DNA of 64,000 nt, taken from contig NZ_CP011254.1 of NCBI RefSeq assembly GCF_001006005.1, positions 1 through 64,000 on the forward strand. The letters are read 5' to 3'. Under the pieces are notes generated by a model, which saw only the letters and a program-made list of their open reading frames with translations, did not search any database and was not told where the DNA came from. Numbering within the stretch: the stretch's first letter is position 1; each line of letters opens with the position of its first letter. This DNA comes from Serratia fonticola (GTDB taxonomy: Bacteria; Pseudomonadota; Gammaproteobacteria; Enterobacterales; Enterobacteriaceae). Both the position numbers and the translations under genes were made by a program. Positions 38,116 to 48,377 of the stretch are shown piece by piece.

Positions 38116-39239
38116 TCTGCCCTGTTATCGAACTGGCGCAACAGCTTATCAAGCGCCCTTCCCTCAGCCCGCATGACGAAGGCTGTCAGGAGCTGATGAT
38201 CGCTCGCCTGAAAGCGATCGGCTTTACCGTCGAACCGATGAACTTTGGCGATACGCAAAACTTCTGGGCCTGGCGCGGCCAGGGCAGCACGCTGGCGTTT
38301 GCTGGCCACACCGATGTGGTGCCAACCGGCGACGAGAAGAATTGGGATAACCCACCGTTTGAGCCCGTCATCCGCGACGGCATGCTTTATGGTCGTGGAG
38401 CCGCCGATATGAAAGGCTCCCTGGCCGCCATGGTGGTGGCCGCAGAACGCTTCGTTGCCGCCAACCCCAACCATCAGGGCCGCCTGGCGTTTCTGATCAC
38501 CTCAGACGAAGAGGCCAGCGCCACTCATGGCACCGTGAAGGTAGTGGAAGCCTTGATGGCTCGCAACGAACGCCTTGATTATTGCCTGGTCGGCGAGCCT
38601 TCAAGCACCGAGCGGGTCGGAGACGTAGTGAAAAATGGCCGCCGTGGCTCGATCACCGCCAATCTGCGTATCCATGGCGTTCAAGGGCACGTCGCCTATC
38701 CGCATCTGGCGGATAACCCGGTTCACCGGGCTATGTCTGCGCTAAACGAGCTGGTCACCATTGAGTGGGATCAGGGCAACGAATTCTTCCCGCCAACCAG
38801 CATGCAAATTGCCAACGTGCAGGCCGGTACCGGCAGCAATAACGTGATCCCTGGTGAAATGTTCGTGCAGTTCAACTTCCGCTTCAGCACCGAACTGACC
38901 GATGCCCTGATCAAGCAGCGGGTGCAGGAACTGTTGGACCGCCATAACTTGAATTACAGCATCGACTGGTGGCTGTCTGGCCAACCTTTCCTAACTTCAC
39001 GCGGTGCCTTGGTAGATGCCGTGGTGAATGCGGTGGAACACTATGCAGAGCTCACCCCGCAATTGCTGACTACCGGCGGTACCTCTGATGGCCGCTTTAT
39101 CGCCCAGATGGGAGCACAGGTGGTTGAGTTGGGGCCGGTCAACGCCACTATCCATAAAGTGAATGAATGCGTACATGCGGCCGATCTGCAGTTACTGAGC
39201 CGCATGTATCAGCGTATTATGGAGCAACTGGTCGCATGA
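38112..39239 (+). CDS. dapE: succinyl-diaminopimelate desuccinylase
   Basis: The 375-residue M20 metalloenzyme cleaves N-succinyl-L,L-diaminopimelate in the lysine and peptidoglycan precursor pathway. Zinc and catalytic motifs are intact: [16 protein letters not shown] and ITSDEEA. The length equals E. coli DapE. ATGA overlaps on both sides couple it to yffB and to the peptidase gene downstream. Confidence 0.97.
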   Translation: MICPVIELAQQLIKRPSLSPHDEGCQELMIARLKAIGFTVEPMNFGDTQNFWAWRGQGSTLAFAGHTDVVPTGDEKNWDNPPFEPVIRDGMLYGRGAADMKGSLAAMVVAAERFVAANPNHQGRLAFLITSDEEASATHGTVKVVEALMARNERLDYCLVGEPSSTERVGDVVKNGRRGSITANLRIHGVQGHVAYPHLADNPVHRAMSALNELVTIEWDQGNEFFPPTSMQIANVQAGTGSNNVIPGEMFVQFNFRFSTELTDALIKQRVQELLDRHNLNYSIDWWLSGQPFLTSRGALVDAVVNAVEHYAELTPQLLTTGGTSDGRFIAQMGAQVVELGPVNATIHKVNECVHAADLQLLSRMYQRIMEQLVA

Positions 39240-39910
39240 TCAGCGCAGAAATGCTCACCGGACGCTCGACGGAGCACCTCGCCGTGCTGAGCGGCAATCA
39301 TCGGCTGCAACCCGCTGCGGTGGTGGCCTTTCAGGCCATGCAGCAGGCGGCGAAAACGGCAGGCTTTGATCTGCAACCGGCCAGCACCTTTCGCGATTTT
39401 GACCGGCAACTGGCGATCTGGAATGGCAAGTTCTGCGGAGAGCGGCCAGTATTAGATCGCAATAGCCAGCCGATGGATATCCAGCCATTGTCCGCCGCCG
39501 AACGTTGCGAAGCTATTTTGCGGTGGTCGGCCCTGCCGGGTGCCAGCCGTCATCACTGGGGCAGCGATCTGGATGTTTACGATCCGTCGCTGTTACCGGA
39601 AGGTCAAAAGTTGCAGTTGGAGCCGTGGGAATATGAAGCTGGTGGTTATTTCCATCCGCTAAATCTTTGGCTGACTGCACATATGGCCGAGTTTGGTTTC
39701 TATCGCCCGTTTACCGCCGATCAAGGTGGAGTGGCGATGGAACCCTGGCATTTAAGTTATCGCCCGTTGGCGCAGGAGGCCGAGCATTTACTGACGCCCG
39801 AGCTGCTGCTAGCGGCCTGGCGAGATAAGGACGTTGCTGGCGCATCTTGGCTCGCAAGCCATCTGCCCGCGATATTCTCGCGTTTTGTTCGCCCTGAAGG
39901 AAAGGTGTAA
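39236..39910 (+). CDS. M15-family D-Ala-D-Ala carboxypeptidase-like protein
   Basis: The 224-residue protein carries the VanY/M15 zinc motifs: [10 protein letters not shown] (His106, Asp113) and EPWH (Glu169, His172). It has no clear signal peptide. It starts in the ATGA overlap with the dapE stop. E. coli lacks this gene between dapE and ypfN. It likely cleaves D-amino acid peptide bonds of murein precursors or fragments, which would link it to dapE. Confidence 0.88.
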   Translation: MISAEMLTGRSTEHLAVLSGNHRLQPAAVVAFQAMQQAAKTAGFDLQPASTFRDFDRQLAIWNGKFCGERPVLDRNSQPMDIQPLSAAERCEAILRWSALPGASRHHWGSDLDVYDPSLLPEGQKLQLEPWEYEAGGYFHPLNLWLTAHMAEFGFYRPFTADQGGVAMEPWHLSYRPLAQEAEHLLTPELLLAAWRDKDVAGASWLASHLPAIFSRFVRPEGKV

Positions 39911-39912
39911 AC

Positions 39913-40098
39913 ATGCATTGGTTAGCTGACTACTGGTGGATAATCCTGGTGATATTGGCAGGCATTATCATTAGCGGGATCAAAGAATTACGCCGCCTGG
40001 ATCATCGAAAATTCCTGGCTAACAAGCCTGAATTGCCGCCCCACCGCGATAACAACGCCAAGTGGGACGACGAGGACGACTGGCCGAAAAAGCCATAA
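39913..40098 (+). CDS. ypfN: UPF0370 small membrane protein YpfN
   Basis: The 61-residue protein has one membrane segment (about 6-23, [16 protein letters not shown]) and a charged tail ending DDWPKKP. The length and place match E. coli YpfN. It follows the M15 gene by 2 bp. Function is unknown. Confidence 0.92.
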   Translation: MHWLADYWWIILVILAGIIISGIKELRRLDHRKFLANKPELPPHRDNNAKWDDEDDWPKKP

Positions 40099-40101
40099 CT
40101 T

Positions 40102-40123
40102 CAGGGCGCACATCAGCGCCCTG
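40102..40123. terminator. terminator between ypfN and ypfH
   Basis: CAGGGCGC-ACATCA-GCGCCCTG is a perfect 8-bp stem 3 bp after ypfN, followed by CTGTTTATTT. It also stands just beyond the ypfH stop and may serve both. Confidence 0.8.
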
Positions 40124-40127
40124 CTGT

Positions 40128-40817
40128 TTATTTAAAGGCAATCAGATCGCCCCGTTTACCAAACATCGCCTCTTCCCAATAGCGCTGCGGCACGTAGTAA
40201 TGCAAACGCTCCAGGGCAGCGTTCATCATGCCCGAACTGATTGCATGCCCGACGCCTGGCTCAATATCCAACGTCACATCTGCGCCAACAGCCTGTAGCT
40301 GAGCCTCAGCCGCTTGTGCATGCTCCGCAGCAATAACGCCGTCCGTCTCACCATGGATCAGGTGTACCACGCTGTCACCAAAACCGGCTTGCGGTAACTG
40401 GGCAAAACGGCCGCTGAAGGCTACTACCCGCCCGGCCAGTTTGGCTTCGGCTTTTAACCCTTCCAGCGCCATAATCGAACCCTGCGAAAAACCAACCAGC
40501 GCAGTGCCCGCGTAGCTCACGCCGCTGTGTTGCTGCCAGTAGCGCACGGTTTCAACAAAGGTCGGCATCACTTCGGCAATACGCTGCACGCGGTTGTCTT
40601 CGGTGATCCCCTGAACCGAGAACCATTGGCGCCCCTCACCGTTACCAAAAGCGAATGGGCCACCAATGCTGACCACCAAGGCCTGTGGGAAATCTTTGGC
40701 GAAGTAACTGCCGATCTCCCCCATCGCCACCGGGTTATCCCCTACGCCATGAAACAACAGTATCAGTTGCTCTGCCGGTGTTGCGGGGCTTTGGACAACG
40801 AAATGCGAGTGTTTCAT
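40128..40817 (-). CDS. ypfH: alpha/beta hydrolase esterase YpfH
   Basis: The 229-residue protein is a carboxylesterase/phospholipase-type hydrolase. The nucleophile Ser lies in GFSQGS, with a late GETDGVI aspartate and GVGHAIS histidine completing the triad. E. coli YpfH has this esterase role and the same place. It is transcribed toward ypfN. Confidence 0.92.
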   Translation of the reverse strand: MKHSHFVVQSPATPAEQLILLFHGVGDNPVAMGEIGSYFAKDFPQALVVSIGGPFAFGNGEGRQWFSVQGITEDNRVQRIAEVMPTFVETVRYWQQHSGVSYAGTALVGFSQGSIMALEGLKAEAKLAGRVVAFSGRFAQLPQAGFGDSVVHLIHGETDGVIAAEHAQAAEAQLQAVGADVTLDIEPGVGHAISSGMMNAALERLHYYVPQRYWEEAMFGKRGDLIAFK

Positions 40818-40925
40818 AGGGGACTCCTCAGGTTAGAGACATCCGGGACAGACCCGGCAACTGCCCCTTACTATACGCCGCGGAGAAATCAGGAAAATCG
40901 GGTTTTATTGAACAACTCTTTCCAT

Positions 40926-42935
40926 TTATTGCAACGACTGCGCCCACTCCTGCCAGTAACGACAATGTTGCGCATTAAGTTGTTGCAACGCCTGCCCAGC
41001 CTCTTGTCGCCAAACCCGCAGCAAGGCTTTTTGGCCACTCAGGCCATATTGGGCTGCGCACTGGGCCATGGTTTGTTGTTGCTGCAAATGCGCGCGCAAT
41101 GCCGCACAGGGCAATGGGCTGGTCAACAGCAGACGTTGTAGCGCCCCCAGGCTAGCCTCCAAGGGCCGGTGGGCAAAGGCAAAACCGGCCAGCTCGCGCC
41201 AATCTTCCTCATTTAATAGCGGATCGGCATCATCGTCGAACTCCAGCAACAGGTCGCTACGTTGCCGCAACCAGCGCCAATCCCGTGCCAGGTGCTTATG
41301 CGCCGCATGGCACAGCGCCTCCCCTTGCTCGCTAATGGCCAGCAATGCCATGGCGCTATAACAGCCGCTGCTGGCCTCCGGTTTGTTGCCAATACGCACC
41401 AGGGTGAAGCCACAGGATTGCCAGAACCGCCACAGCGGCTCGGTATAGCCGAAGCTGACGGAAAGAAAATCCAACCCCTTCGAGACGCGTTTTTGCTGTT
41501 CCACCAACCGGCTGGCGATCCCTTGCTGACGTAACTCCGGCAATACAGCGATACGGGTAATGCGACGGGAACGCAGCGTAGGTGCCCACCATTGGCCGCT
41601 ATGTGCCGCCAAAGATTGAGCGACCAGATTGCCACGTGGCCTTCTACGGCCAGCCCAAACCTCGTGGGCCAGTTCAACCGATAACCCGCCCTCGTCCACC
41701 AGCCACAGAGCCCCTACTACCTCATCCCCCAGCGATGCCGCACTGAAGTGCATCCCGGGCGCATCCATCAGGCGGCGTAAATCCAGCGGTGAGGTTCTAT
41801 AGTGTGCGCTACAGAGCAACGCATAGAAACGCCGTAACCGTTGCGGATCGGCACACAGTTCAGCCTGTTCAATAGCACCAAAAGTGGGTGACTGCCCGGC
41901 CACGGCCCATACCGGTTCCTCGTTGAACAGCAAGGCATGATCGATAATCCGCTCCAGGGCATCGCCCGCTGCCCAACGCATCGGTTGCTGCAAGCTTAGC
42001 GGCTGCCACTGCGGCAAGGTGGCGCAGAACTTCAGTAAAAAGCCGCGCCCCGTTCCTTCGTAACCCTGCACCGTGGTTGTCAGTAATACGCGTGGGAAAT
42101 AGTCCATTAGCTGTTGCAGTAAAGGACCAGGAATTGCTGCGGCCTCATCCACCAGCAGCCAACCAACCCCCTTTGCACCCTGTTCAGAACAATGCTGTAG
42201 CAAAGCATCCGGTGCCCAAAACTGGGCCCGTCCGGCGGCCCACTCGCTGGCAACGTCGGTAGCGGCGCGGCTCGGGCCGGTGATCCAACAGGTTAGCGGG
42301 CTGCTGGCCATCAACATCCCCGCCACCGTCGATTTCCCCCGGCCACGCGCAGCGGTTAATACCCAGATCCCAGACTCGGCCGCCAACAACCGGGCCAAAA
42401 CGGCCTGCTGTTCATCACTCGGATTACCCTGGGGAGCTTGCCAGGCTGGCCGTGATGGTAAGGGTGCCAGGCACAACGGTTCACCTTGCCGCCAAATAGA
42501 CACTTCGCTATCGGCCAGCAACTGTTGTTGCAGATGGTGGATAAAATGGGGTGTGGCGATCTGCTGTGGGCAATCGCTCCAGCGCAGGCTGTCGCTATCA
42601 GGCTGCTGCGGCCAACTTTGCCAAGGTGGAACCAGCAACAGTAACCAGCTACCGGCTTGTAATGTCCCGCAGAGCTGGGCCAGCGCTTCAACGTCCAGCC
42701 CCGCTAACGCATCAAATACCGCATGCAACCGCTCCTGCCCCAACAGGGTTTTGACCGCGCTACTCGCCAACGCATCGATTCCTGCGGGCGCGTCATTACC
42801 GACCCAAGGCCAGTCACCCGGCAGTTGTGCCGCCAGTTGCTGTGCCTGATCTCGGCACCATTGTGGTTCGCCGCTGATCACCAACAGCCGCCGAATACCC
42901 TGCTGCTGCATGCGTTGCTGCATTTTTTGTAACAT
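40926..42935 (-). CDS. tmcA: tRNA(Met) cytidine acetyltransferase TmcA
   Basis: The 669-residue enzyme makes N4-acetylcytidine at the wobble position of elongator tRNA-Met with acetyl-CoA and ATP. An N-terminal DUF1726-type region, a helicase-like ATPase with Walker A in [10 protein letters not shown] (about residue 190) and Walker B in [10 protein letters not shown] come first. The GNAT domain ([22 protein letters not shown]) and a tail domain follow. The length matches E. coli TmcA (671). Confidence 0.96.
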   Translation of the reverse strand: MLQKMQQRMQQQGIRRLLVISGEPQWCRDQAQQLAAQLPGDWPWVGNDAPAGIDALASSAVKTLLGQERLHAVFDALAGLDVEALAQLCGTLQAGSWLLLLVPPWQSWPQQPDSDSLRWSDCPQQIATPHFIHHLQQQLLADSEVSIWRQGEPLCLAPLPSRPAWQAPQGNPSDEQQAVLARLLAAESGIWVLTAARGRGKSTVAGMLMASSPLTCWITGPSRAATDVASEWAAGRAQFWAPDALLQHCSEQGAKGVGWLLVDEAAAIPGPLLQQLMDYFPRVLLTTTVQGYEGTGRGFLLKFCATLPQWQPLSLQQPMRWAAGDALERIIDHALLFNEEPVWAVAGQSPTFGAIEQAELCADPQRLRRFYALLCSAHYRTSPLDLRRLMDAPGMHFSAASLGDEVVGALWLVDEGGLSVELAHEVWAGRRRPRGNLVAQSLAAHSGQWWAPTLRSRRITRIAVLPELRQQGIASRLVEQQKRVSKGLDFLSVSFGYTEPLWRFWQSCGFTLVRIGNKPEASSGCYSAMALLAISEQGEALCHAAHKHLARDWRWLRQRSDLLLEFDDDADPLLNEEDWRELAGFAFAHRPLEASLGALQRLLLTSPLPCAALRAHLQQQQTMAQCAAQYGLSGQKALLRVWRQEAGQALQQLNAQHCRYWQEWAQSLQ

Positions 42936-42957
42936 GAATATTGAGGCCTGAAAGCAG

Positions 42958-42983
42958 AGTGCCGGGCTCTAGGCACCGGCACT
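42958..42983 (-). terminator. hairpin between ypfJ and tmcA
   Basis: AGTGCCGG and CCGGCACT form an 8-bp stem with a 10-base loop, 8 bp after the ypfJ stop. No T run follows, so some read-through into tmcA is likely. Confidence 0.5.
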
Positions 42984-42991
42984 GAGTAATA

Positions 42992-43861
42992 TCAACGGGA
43001 GGCGAAGGTGTTGCAGGTGTTAGGGTCGCCGCTATCGAACCCTTGCTTGAACCAGGTATAACGCTGCTGCGAGGTGCCATGCGTAAAGCTGTCTGGCACC
43101 ACTCGCCCCTGGCTTTGCTGCTGCAAACGGTCGTCACCAATCGCCTGCGCGGCATTCAGCGCGGCTTGCAGATCGCCCGCTTCCAGCATCTGCTGTTTCT
43201 CGGCGTAGTGGCCCCAAACGCCAGCAAAGCAGTCGGCCTGAAGCTCCATTTTCACCGACAGGCGGTTAACCTCTGCCTGGCTAGCCCCTTGCTGCATCTG
43301 GCGCACCTTACGCTCAATCCCCAATAGATTCTGCACGTGGTGGCCGACTTCATGCGCAACCACATAGGCCTGGGCAAAATCACCGCCCGCACCCAGCTTG
43401 GTTTTCATATCCTGGTAGAACGAGAGATCGATATAGACCGTATCATCCGCCGGGCAATAGAACGGCCCCATCACCGATTGGCCGGTGCCGCAGCCGGTAC
43501 GCGTCGCGCCCCGGTACATCACCAGTTTGGGATCCTGATAGTTTTTCCCCATCTGCTTGAAGATGCCCTGCCAGTTATCTTCGGTAGAGGCCAGCACCAC
43601 CGAGGTAAACTTGGCCAGTTGATCGTCTTGCGGGCTGATGCTGGCGCTTTGCTGCTGAGACTGTGGAGAAACATCTCCGCCATTCAGCAGCGGAGTCAGG
43701 TCTACCCCGTAGTAACCGGCAACCAGCACCACGACCAGAATGATCAGGCCACCTTTGCCGCCGATAGGTATCCGGGGGCCGCCACCGCCGCCGCCCAGAC
43801 CTGAAGACTGCCCACGGCGATCCTCGACATTGTCACTTTCACGACGCCCTTGCCAACGCAT
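42992..43861 (-). CDS. ypfJ: neutral zinc metallopeptidase-like protein YpfJ
   Basis: The protein has 289 residues when started at 43861, where GGAG lies 8 bp upstream; a longer frame without ribosome site is rejected. It begins [17 protein letters not shown], followed by a Gly-rich segment, one membrane helix and a periplasmic zincin-like domain with HEVGHH. The length matches E. coli YpfJ (287). The substrate is unknown. Confidence 0.93.
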   Translation of the reverse strand: MRWQGRRESDNVEDRRGQSSGLGGGGGGPRIPIGGKGGLIILVVVLVAGYYGVDLTPLLNGGDVSPQSQQQSASISPQDDQLAKFTSVVLASTEDNWQGIFKQMGKNYQDPKLVMYRGATRTGCGTGQSVMGPFYCPADDTVYIDLSFYQDMKTKLGAGGDFAQAYVVAHEVGHHVQNLLGIERKVRQMQQGASQAEVNRLSVKMELQADCFAGVWGHYAEKQQMLEAGDLQAALNAAQAIGDDRLQQQSQGRVVPDSFTHGTSQQRYTWFKQGFDSGDPNTCNTFASR

Positions 43862-44119
43862 AAATAAACTCCAGAGATGATTTTTAATAATCGTAGGAAA
43901 CTTGCCCTGGTTACTATTATAAGGCGTTCGTGGCGGAGGGAATGCAGTAATTTTCTGGAAAGTGGAGAATGAGGGTATCGGTTTGGTGCTTCCTACTCTC
44001 CCCATGGTGCAGTCTCATGAGCGGACCATATGAACAAGAAGCTGCTCCAAACGGTTAGTATGCTGATAATTTAGAGAGTATTCACAACTCAGCGTCACGT
44101 AAAAAGCACTAAAGCGTTA

Positions 44120-44392
44120 TCACTTTATCACCAACTGACGTTCAAAAGAGCCACTTGGGTCGCGAGGCGTCGCCAGTTAAAAAACGCCAGTGGGCGTTTT
44201 TACCGTCTCTTTGGTTGACCCATTTTTACGGTTGGCATCAATCTCCTGAGCCAGATGAGAGTCAAGCTCAGCAGCCCAAAGCTGCCTTTGTTAACTGTTT
44301 GATCAACAGAGTTAAGATGTCATCTTTAGCTGTCAAGACTTGGCCATCCGTGGTGCTTTTAGGGCCATATCGAAATCGAAGAGTTGGGACAT
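44120..44392 (-). pseudogene. IS256-family transposase N-terminal remnant
   Basis: The minus strand encodes MSQLFDFDMALKA, then after frame changes AAELDSHLAQEIDANRKNGST and VKTPTG, then ATPRDPSGSFERQLV. These are the first 90 or so residues of IS256-type transposases, but with stops and shifts and no downstream body. The rest of the 600-bp gap between ypfJ and the regulator shows no other gene. It marks a past transposition event at the border of the adhesin locus. Confidence 0.8.
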
Positions 44393-44461
44393 GTGTCTTT
44401 CCTTGCCATCAGTATGTTACTGAAATAACACAGGCACCTTAACAATTTAGCAACATCCTAA

Positions 44462-45112
44462 TTAGCCTACACTGGTTAAACCCGTTTCAAAAGCAAAGCG
44501 AAACAGATCAGCATCCCTCGAGATCTGAAGTTTCCGCATAGCACTGGTTTTCTGCGAACTGATCGTTTGTTTTGTTCGCTTTAACTGGCTAGCAATATCG
44601 TTTACAGACATCCCAGAGACATACAGCCTGATAACCTCAGCCTCTCGCCTTGTTAGTTTATAGTTAGTCGTACGCGAAACCATATTCCCCCCCAAGCCTT
44701 GTGCAACTGACTTGAAATGAGGTGAGATATAGGTTGCCCCCGCATAGACAGCATGTATGGCAGAGATAACATGGCCAATATCTTCAACCTTATTCAACAC
44801 TGAACCCACCCCCAACTTGAGTATTTCGGCCACAATTGCCGGGTTATCTATAATAGTAAAGACAATAATTTTTAACTCTGGGTAGTTGCGCCTTAAGAAA
44901 GAAAGCATGGCCATGCCATCTCCAGCCGTACCCCCTGGCATTACATAGTCTGTTATAAGAACATCACAGTCAGTCCGATTTAATACATCAAGGATCCCTG
45001 TTGAGTTAATCGCCTTCCCGACAATACTTAGCGTACGGATTGCCGATAACTCATATGAGATACCAGAGAGTATCGCCGGGTGATCGTCAGCAATAACAAT
45101 ATTAATATTCAT
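44462..45112 (-). CDS. RcsB-like orphan response regulator
   Basis: The 216-residue protein has a receiver domain with the acidic pocket (Asp9, Asp10), phospho-acceptor Asp55 in VLITDYVMPGG and Lys108. A LuxR-type helix-turn-helix (LTRREAEVIRLYVSGMSVNDIASQL) follows. It is closest in style to RcsB and BglJ. No sensor kinase adjoins it, so it may be fed by the Rcs phosphorelay or pair with RcsB. Its place behind the secretion operon suggests control of adhesion. The start codon is the last of four overlapping ATGAAT units (see the repeat at 45107), and no clear ribosome site is visible. Confidence 0.85.
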   Translation of the reverse strand: MNINIVIADDHPAILSGISYELSAIRTLSIVGKAINSTGILDVLNRTDCDVLITDYVMPGGTAGDGMAMLSFLRRNYPELKIIVFTIIDNPAIVAEILKLGVGSVLNKVEDIGHVISAIHAVYAGATYISPHFKSVAQGLGGNMVSRTTNYKLTRREAEVIRLYVSGMSVNDIASQLKRTKQTISSQKTSAMRKLQISRDADLFRFAFETGLTSVG

Positions 45113-45133
45113 AATTCATAATTCATAATTCAT
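45107..45133 (-). repeat. heptamer tandem repeat across the regulator start
   Basis: ATTCATA occurs three full times plus ATTCAT (plus-strand reading). On the coding strand this gives four ATGAAT units 7 bp apart, of which only the last is in frame with the regulator. The others open very short frames. Confidence 0.9.
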
Positions 45134-45189
45134 CCAATCAGTAATAATTATATCCTTAGCACTCCATTAAAAAGTACTATCGCATCGTT

Positions 45190-45270
45190 CTATACCCGCC
45201 GTCTTTTAATCTGCAGCGTTGTTAACAGTATTTAATCACATAACTGCAATTTGAAACCCATAGGATATAT
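45190..45270. repeat. internally deleted ERIC element
   Basis: TATACCCGCCGTCTTTTAAT with CTGCAGCG at one end and AACTGCAATTTGAAACCC plus TAGGATATA at the other are the two ERIC ends, compared with the full copy at 15216-15407. The central part is missing, leaving about 80 bp. It lies in the 350-bp gap between the TolC-like gene and the regulator; the remainder of that gap shows nothing clear. Confidence 0.65.
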
Positions 45271-45462
45271 ATGCCAAATGTTGCTATGGCAGGTAGAGAG
45301 AAAAGAGTCCCCCGAAGAGCCGGTTCCACTCATCAATTCAAGTAGGATAAAACACACAACGTAACCTCAAAAGTGACAGAAATAATTTCCGTCGACTTTA
45401 AAATGCTCGCGTTGACGACTTTCCCACAAACTGCCAGACGTTCAGTGGAGATCCTGCGCAAC

Positions 45463-47082
45463 TTACCGCTCAAAGTTATTCATATCATCAAGTAACCAGC
45501 GGCTTAACATCCCCGTACTTCCATAGGCTTTTAATACGGCAAGATAACTGTCAAAACGGTATGAAACTTCGTTGACACGATTATTGTTGTAATCACTTTC
45601 AGCAATCAGAACATCAAGCAGTGTCCGACGGCCAAGATGGTACCACTGGTCAAAAAATGCAGCCTTAACCTTTGCTGTTTCCTCAATCAAATTGACATAG
45701 AGATTTGCCCTTGTCAGCAAGGTATTAGCATCCTGAACTGCGGCACGTGCTTCAAACTCCAGATCCATTTGTTGTTTTTCTTTCACCTCGAGTTCAGCTT
45801 CAGCTCTCAGCAGTGCAGCCTCTCTGGCCGCAGTGGCAGAACCGCCACGGAAGACAGGCCAACTGACAGTTACCATGGTCTGCCAAGGATCTTCACGGCC
45901 AAAATCATCCTTACCTGTTGATTTCGTCACTACCCAATTTATTTGTGGTTTTTCTGCAGCACGCAGCGATTCAGCCTGAAGCTTAGACGCTTTTGCTTCT
46001 GCTTCTGCCTGCAATAAAGCGGGATGATTCTGAGCAACTGACAGCAGTTGGTTCAGCTCGATATCCGGCAGCGTAAAATTAATATTCTGGGGGATTTTGA
46101 CATTATTTTTGCCAATCAGCCTACGCAGTTTTATTTCAGCATCCCTCTCCCGGGCTTGCCATGCATCTCGACCGGATTCTGCTTCCAATAATCTGGCACG
46201 CGCCTGCACCAACTCACTAGCACGTCCACTGTCCGCCGCCACTATATCCCCCAACATATCGACTAATTGTTTCATCCGTTCAGCATATTGTTGGTTGATA
46301 GCCGTTGCCCGGCTCGCCTTCTCTTTCTCCAAAATAGTAATGGCGACGTCCTGCGCCAACGTTTCTACAGTAACCATATACTTTTGAGTTGCTGCTACGC
46401 CAAGCTCTTTTCGGCTATCGATCAATTTATCAGTGCGTCCCCAATCGTAGACAGTCGTCGTCATATTCACATTAACTGACTGAGCTGCAGGATTAGTACT
46501 GCGGCCTAACGATCTTGAACGAGAATTGGCACTGACGTCAATTTGTGGCCAGCGTTGTCCTTCGGCTTCACGCACATCAGCATTTGCGGCACCAAGCTCT
46601 GCACTGTTTTGTTTCAGCGAAGGGCTATGTGCTATAGCCTGTTTTAAAGCACCAGCCAGAATAGTTTTAAAAGCACTACTGCTCATCTCACCACGCTCAC
46701 GGTCTTGACGAGATACCTGCTTTTGACGTGATACATAGGCTGCGGCTTTGGAGGATGCAGCGGTCTTAATCTCTTCTTTATCTACTGCCTTTTTACTTGG
46801 AGATAAATTCTGTGCCTGCTCGGCTATTAGCCGATACTCCCCAAAAGTACCGCGAATCTCGGTATCTTTTGTTTTTTCTGAAGCTGAAGACAAACTCCAT
46901 GATGAAGTCTTACCGTGGCGAGGCTCATCCTCCGCTGCAATAAGGACGATATCCTGCGTATTAGCCTGAGCAAGCAGAGTAAATGAAGATGCTATACTCG
47001 CACACAGTAAAACACGCATTGACGCATTCAACATTAAAGCACGAGGCTTTAACAAATTATTTTTAATTTTAGTTAATTTCAT
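45463..47082 (-). CDS. TolC-family outer membrane channel of the adhesin type I secretion system
   Basis: The 539-residue protein has a signal peptide near residues 17-41, a variable Ser/Lys-rich segment (about 42-140), then the outer-membrane efflux domain (about 145-530) with AIAHSPSLKQNSAEL, TTTVYDWGRTDKL and WYHLGRRTLLDVLIAESDYNN. It should form the trimeric outer membrane exit duct for the giant adhesins. It is the last gene of an ABC-HlyD-TolC operon and starts 6 bp after the HlyD stop. The long linker before the channel domain is unusual for TolC. Confidence 0.92.
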   Translation of the reverse strand: MKLTKIKNNLLKPRALMLNASMRVLLCASIASSFTLLAQANTQDIVLIAAEDEPRHGKTSSWSLSSASEKTKDTEIRGTFGEYRLIAEQAQNLSPSKKAVDKEEIKTAASSKAAAYVSRQKQVSRQDRERGEMSSSAFKTILAGALKQAIAHSPSLKQNSAELGAANADVREAEGQRWPQIDVSANSRSRSLGRSTNPAAQSVNVNMTTTVYDWGRTDKLIDSRKELGVAATQKYMVTVETLAQDVAITILEKEKASRATAINQQYAERMKQLVDMLGDIVAADSGRASELVQARARLLEAESGRDAWQARERDAEIKLRRLIGKNNVKIPQNINFTLPDIELNQLLSVAQNHPALLQAEAEAKASKLQAESLRAAEKPQINWVVTKSTGKDDFGREDPWQTMVTVSWPVFRGGSATAAREAALLRAEAELEVKEKQQMDLEFEARAAVQDANTLLTRANLYVNLIEETAKVKAAFFDQWYHLGRRTLLDVLIAESDYNNNRVNEVSYRFDSYLAVLKAYGSTGMLSRWLLDDMNNFER

Positions 47083-47088
47083 AATGTA

Positions 47089-48342
47089 TTATCTCTCGCG
47101 AAATGCTTCTCTAGCTTTAAATACTGGCTTTAACAAATAATCCAAGATTGTCTTGGTTCCTGTACGGATTTCTACAGTGGCGGTCATGCCAGGAATAATC
47201 GGTAGTTTCTTACCAGAAGATTCAAGCCAACTGGTATCAGTGAGTATTTGAACCCGATAATAAATGGCATCTGGACGACCGGCTGCTAATTTTTTTTCAT
47301 CTTGTAATGTATCAGGGCTTATGTGCACCACGGTTCCTTTCAGGCCGCCGTAAATACCATAGTCATAAGCGGAAACTTTAACGGTTGCCGGAAGCCCTGG
47401 GCGAAGGAAAGCCACGTCCTGCGGTTTAATCTGCCCTTCTACAATCAGTTGATCTTCCAGCGGAACAATTTCCATAATGTCCCCCCCCGGCTGGATAACA
47501 CCACCAATCGTGCTGATGGTAACGTTTTTCACCGTCCCGTAAACAGGGGCATAAATAGTGGTTCGGGTAAGAACATCTTTGCGACCTACCTGCCCTTCTA
47601 TCAACTGTGCAACTTCAAGTTCGGCTTTGGTCAATTCTGCATTCGCCTCACCCTGGTAGCGATTACGACGCTCGACGATCTGAATATCCAAGTCATTAGC
47701 CTGCCGCCTCATACGCAGAAGCTCTACTTCCGAGATCAAACCACGCGCAGCTAATGGCGCAGTCATGGAGATCTCTTTCAAAATAAGATCGCGACTGCGT
47801 TGCAATGCATTCAAACTGTCCTCAAGAGATTTTTTCCGTGACTCATAAGCTTTTGTTTCCTGTTCCATCATCAAAGGATACTTTTGTAATTCCTCTGGGT
47901 ATTTCAGCGGCTTTTGATAAGCCTCAGCTTCCAACCGCGCCATCATGGCTTTTAACCCCATCAGCTTGGCATTCATTTCCTGGTAAGTAGAGCTTGCTCG
48001 GGTTGGATCTATTTTTAGCAAAGGCTGCCCTTTCTCAACAATATCCCCTTCGCGTACCAACATCTCTTCAATTATCCCACCTTCTAGGCTTTCTATAACT
48101 TGTTCACGGCTTTTTGAAATAATCTTCCCCTCACCTTGGGTAATTTCTTCAACTTCCGCATAATGGGCCCAAGTGATCCCTGTAGCCATAATGATACAAA
48201 TAATATATAAAACAGCACGGGAGCCTGGTGCAGACTGAATAAGCAATGACTCACGTAAATCACTCATAAATGCTGCATCACCTGCTTGCAAAGGGGCAGG
48301 TTTTGGAGCACGCTTAAAGCGGCTCCGTAGTTTATTAAACAT
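47089..48342 (-). CDS. HlyD-family membrane fusion protein of the type I secretion system
   Basis: The 417-residue protein has a cytoplasmic N-terminus with one membrane helix (about 43-60) and a split biotinyl-lipoyl domain (VIESLEGGIIEEMLVREGDIVEKGQPLL and TIYAPVYGTVKNV). A long coiled coil separates the two halves, and the C-terminal RTGTKTILDYLLKPV is diagnostic for HlyD/LapC relatives. It links the ABC pump to the outer channel. AGGAATAGAGAC precedes the ATG, 35 bp after the ABC gene. Confidence 0.95.
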   Translation of the reverse strand: MFNKLRSRFKRAPKPAPLQAGDAAFMSDLRESLLIQSAPGSRAVLYIICIIMATGITWAHYAEVEEITQGEGKIISKSREQVIESLEGGIIEEMLVREGDIVEKGQPLLKIDPTRASSTYQEMNAKLMGLKAMMARLEAEAYQKPLKYPEELQKYPLMMEQETKAYESRKKSLEDSLNALQRSRDLILKEISMTAPLAARGLISEVELLRMRRQANDLDIQIVERRNRYQGEANAELTKAELEVAQLIEGQVGRKDVLTRTTIYAPVYGTVKNVTISTIGGVIQPGGDIMEIVPLEDQLIVEGQIKPQDVAFLRPGLPATVKVSAYDYGIYGGLKGTVVHISPDTLQDEKKLAAGRPDAIYYRVQILTDTSWLESSGKKLPIIPGMTATVEIRTGTKTILDYLLKPVFKAREAFRER

Positions 48343-48377
48343 GTCTCTATTCCTTTATGTGTTTCAAAGTGAATAAT

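Noticed and set aside
43862..44005. 48-residue N-terminal extension of ypfJ
   Set aside because: It has no ribosome site and the protein from 43861 matches the E. coli length and typical MRWQGR start.
44155..44442. A 95-codon plus-strand frame
   Set aside because: It is the antisense of the IS256-type transposase remnant, which explains the sequence better.
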